A stretch of 64,000 nucleotides of DNA from Bacteroidales bacterium 52_46 (lineage in GTDB: Bacteria; Bacteroidota; Bacteroidia; Bacteroidales; Muribaculaceae), in the NCBI GenBank assembly GCA_001915385.1, contig MNQK01000035.1:1-64000 (forward strand), given 5' to 3'. This document shows positions 62,818-64,000 of this stretch, piece by piece; the first letter of the stretch is position 1, and every line of letters begins with the position of its first letter. A program made the position numbers and the translations under genes. Below the pieces are notes generated by a model that ran no database searches, was not told the origin of the DNA, and saw only the letters and a program-made list of their open reading frames with translations.

Positions 62818-63027
62818 TTAAAACTCTCCATGTTCAATTCTTTTCGGCATCATTTCGGATCCAAAGAGCGCGAGCACTTGATTTACCTTATCAAGGCGCA
62901 GAGTTTCTTTGCCCTGCTCAAGTTCGCGTACAAAGCGTAGTCCTACCCCGGATTTTTGGGATAAGTCAATCTGAGTAAGTCCGAATTGCTTACGCATTTC
63001 CTTCACATATCTTGATAATTGAGTCAT
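62818..63027 (-). CDS. XRE/HipB-like helix-turn-helix regulator
   Basis: The 69-residue protein has a HTH_3 domain (VKEMRKQFGLTQIDLSQKSG, then VGLRFVRELEQGKETLRLDKVNQVL). The spacing and QVLALFGSEMMP end resemble HipB and Y4mF-type antitoxins. No HipA kinase or other toxin gene follows in the window. A palindrome TACCCTTTTGGGTA overlaps the predicted start of transcription, which suggests autoregulation. Confidence 0.82.
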   Translation of the reverse strand: MTQLSRYVKEMRKQFGLTQIDLSQKSGVGLRFVRELEQGKETLRLDKVNQVLALFGSEMMPKRIEHGEF

Positions 63028-63033
63028 ACGATA

Positions 63034-63129
63034 TACCCTTTTGGGTACAAAGATAATGAACTTTATCTATATTGTACCGTTTCGGGTATAAAATATTTTA
63101 ATTTAGGATAAATTATACCCTTTAGGTTA
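63034..63129 (-). promoter_or_regulatory. promoter and operator array of the XRE gene
   Basis: The -7 element TATCTTTG (63055-63048) is flanked by TACCCTTTTGGGTA (63034-63047). Two weaker sites follow, TACCGTTTCGGGTA (63075-63088) and TACCCTTTAGGTTA (63116-63129). The roughly 41-bp spacing equals four helical turns, so bound dimers could lie on one face of the DNA. Confidence 0.65.
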
Positions 63130-63294
63130 TATTTATTCTGCATCGGTGTGATATTGGGCGACCTGCATTTTTTTGTTAAAAAAACAAATGCACAAAAACC
63201 AGGACAGGGGCACAAATAGATTCCGTGGTATCCGGAAATATTGTGCTCCTGTCTTGGCTTTTGTTCCCTTGTTAAGAAATAGGGCGGTTGGAAT

Positions 63295-63588
63295 TCAGAC
63301 GGTGTAGTCTACGCAGGCGCGCGACTCTTTGCAGGGAGCTATGATGGCGGCTGCGGCCACGTGGGCGGGGTGCTTGGCGTAGATGTCTACGTCGGCGAGG
63401 GTGTCGACGGTAGCTGTCAGAACCACGTCCCATGTCTCGGCGGGGTTTTCGTTGATGCCTACCTCGATGGCGCGGAGCACGTCAATCTGTGAGGGAAGTG
63501 CCTCAAGAGCGGCTTTGAACTTCCCGGCTGCGGCGCGACGCTCCTCGTCGCTGCCTTTGAGCTTGAATGTTACGATATGTTTTACCAT
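63295..63588 (-). CDS. Dabb (stress-responsive alpha/beta barrel) domain protein
   Basis: The 97-residue protein shows the Dabb start MVKHIVTFKLKGSDEE, a central helix and the conserved end YAKHPAHVAAAAIIAPCKES with the HPxH motif. The fold dimerises, and the activity is unknown in most bacteria. It lies 48 bp downstream of the ABC-F gene on the same strand. Confidence 0.88.
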   Translation of the reverse strand: MVKHIVTFKLKGSDEERRAAAGKFKAALEALPSQIDVLRAIEVGINENPAETWDVVLTATVDTLADVDIYAKHPAHVAAAAIIAPCKESRACVDYTV

Positions 63589-63636
63589 TATGCTATGGGG
63601 GTTACGGTTGCTGTTTGACAGTGAAATAAATATTCT

Positions 63637-64000
63637 TTAGTTTGTGCCGTACAGGCGTTCGCGGGCGGCGGCGACCTTCTCGTCGGTGATGTAGTCGTCA
63701 TAGTCCATCATCTTGTCGATGATGCCGTTGGGCGTAAGCTCGATGATGCGGTTGCACACGGTCTGGATGAACTCGTGGTCGTGCGAGGCGAGGAGTATGT
63801 TGCCCTTGAATGTCTGAAGCGTGTTGTTGAACGCCTGGATTGACTCCAGATCGAGGTGGTTGGTGGGGGAGTCGAGCACCATGGTGTTGGCGTTGCGGAG
63901 CATCATGCGCGCTATCATGCAGCGCATCTTCTCGCCACCGCTGAGCACCGACGCTTTCTTCAGTACCTCTTCGCCCGAGAAGAGCATCTTGCCGAGGAAT
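63637..64000 (-). CDS. ABC-F family ATPase, C-terminal part (runs off the window)
   Basis: The visible 121 residues are the end of the second nucleotide-binding domain. The frame continues past the edge (FLGKMLFSGEEVLKKASVLS). They include the signature LSGGEKMRCMIARMM, Walker B MVLDSPTNHLDLES and the H-loop LLASHDHEFI. ABC-F proteins act on the ribosome, in translation quality control or antibiotic protection. The Walker B reads D-S-PTNHLD where most members have a catalytic Glu (DEPTNHLD). Confidence 0.88.
   Translation of the reverse strand, partial: FLGKMLFSGEEVLKKASVLSGGEKMRCMIARMMLRNANTMVLDSPTNHLDLESIQAFNNTLQTFKGNILLASHDHEFIQTVCNRIIELTPNGIIDKMMDYDDYITDEKVAAARERLYGTN

Larger units (their letters stand above)
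62763..63262. mobile_element. inverted-repeat-flanked unit carrying an XRE gene
   Basis: AAAAGCCAAGACAGTAGCAC starts at 62763 and its reverse complement with one change (GTGCTCCTGTCTTGGCTTTT) ends at 63262; the full arms are 22 bp with 21 matches. The unit contains the XRE regulator and its operators. No transposase or clear target duplication is seen, so mobility is a suggestion only. Confidence 0.45.

Overview
The window looks like a chromosome segment from a Bacteroidales bacterium, most likely a Muribaculaceae-type gut commensal. The evidence is the Bacteroidetes promoter form (TTG, about 19-20 nt, then TAnnTTTG) upstream of many genes, near-absence of Shine-Dalgarno sequences, GLPGLI and TonB-dependent outer-membrane proteins, two OmpA-family proteins, BspA-like leucine-rich repeats, DUF6377-type regulation and secreted multidomain proteins with type IX-like C-terminal tails. 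The taxon is inferred from gene content and style; no marker gene was aligned.

Layout. 1-2711: end of an unknown gene, a free-standing RNA candidate, and a minus-strand pair (SMC/OLD-like ATPase plus a small nuclease-like protein) with 9-bp degenerate tandem repeats behind each gene. 2874-6999: an aromatic amino acid operon (prephenate dehydratase, aminotransferase, DAHP synthase/chorismate mutase, prephenate dehydrogenase) preceded by a complete-looking attenuator whose 18-residue leader peptide is half Phe and Tyr. 7131-18992: envelope genes (OmpA lipoprotein, DMT exporter, PBP1A, FAD oxidoreductase, OmpA porin, large secreted protein). 19000-22988: a 236-bp inverted repeat and the ribosomal operon rplM-rpsI-rpsB-tsf. 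23241-24995: a secreted starch-binding-type protein.

25314-33580 is an AT-rich island, all on the minus strand. It holds a tight four-gene operon NurA-like nuclease, HerA-like translocase, MORC/Hsp90-like GHKL ATPase and a radical SAM protein, followed by a Schlafen/AlbA_2 ATP-binding protein. I know of no described system with this combination, and it has the look of a DNA-processing or phage-defence locus. The nurA-like gene carries an in-frame amber codon and the AlbA_2 gene a probable -1 frameshift, so the island may be decaying or may use recoding.

33756-52483 is a glycan-metabolism and envelope stretch: GH2 beta-galactosidase, inositol-phosphatase family enzyme, TonB-dependent receptor with a GLPGLI partner, lipoprotein, nitroreductase, trigger factor, two tandem GH3 glycosidases and a DUF6377 regulator. 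52491-58197 holds bioA-bioF and the lysine enzymes lysC and lysA. 58200-64000 holds a BspA-like repeat protein, an AAA_14/DUF4143 ATPase, an XRE antitoxin-like regulator flanked by inverted repeats with a second orphan copy of its operator region, a Dabb protein and the end of an ABC-F ATPase. Dispersed palindromic repeats are unusually common in the gaps between genes. No rRNA, tRNA or CRISPR array was recognised.
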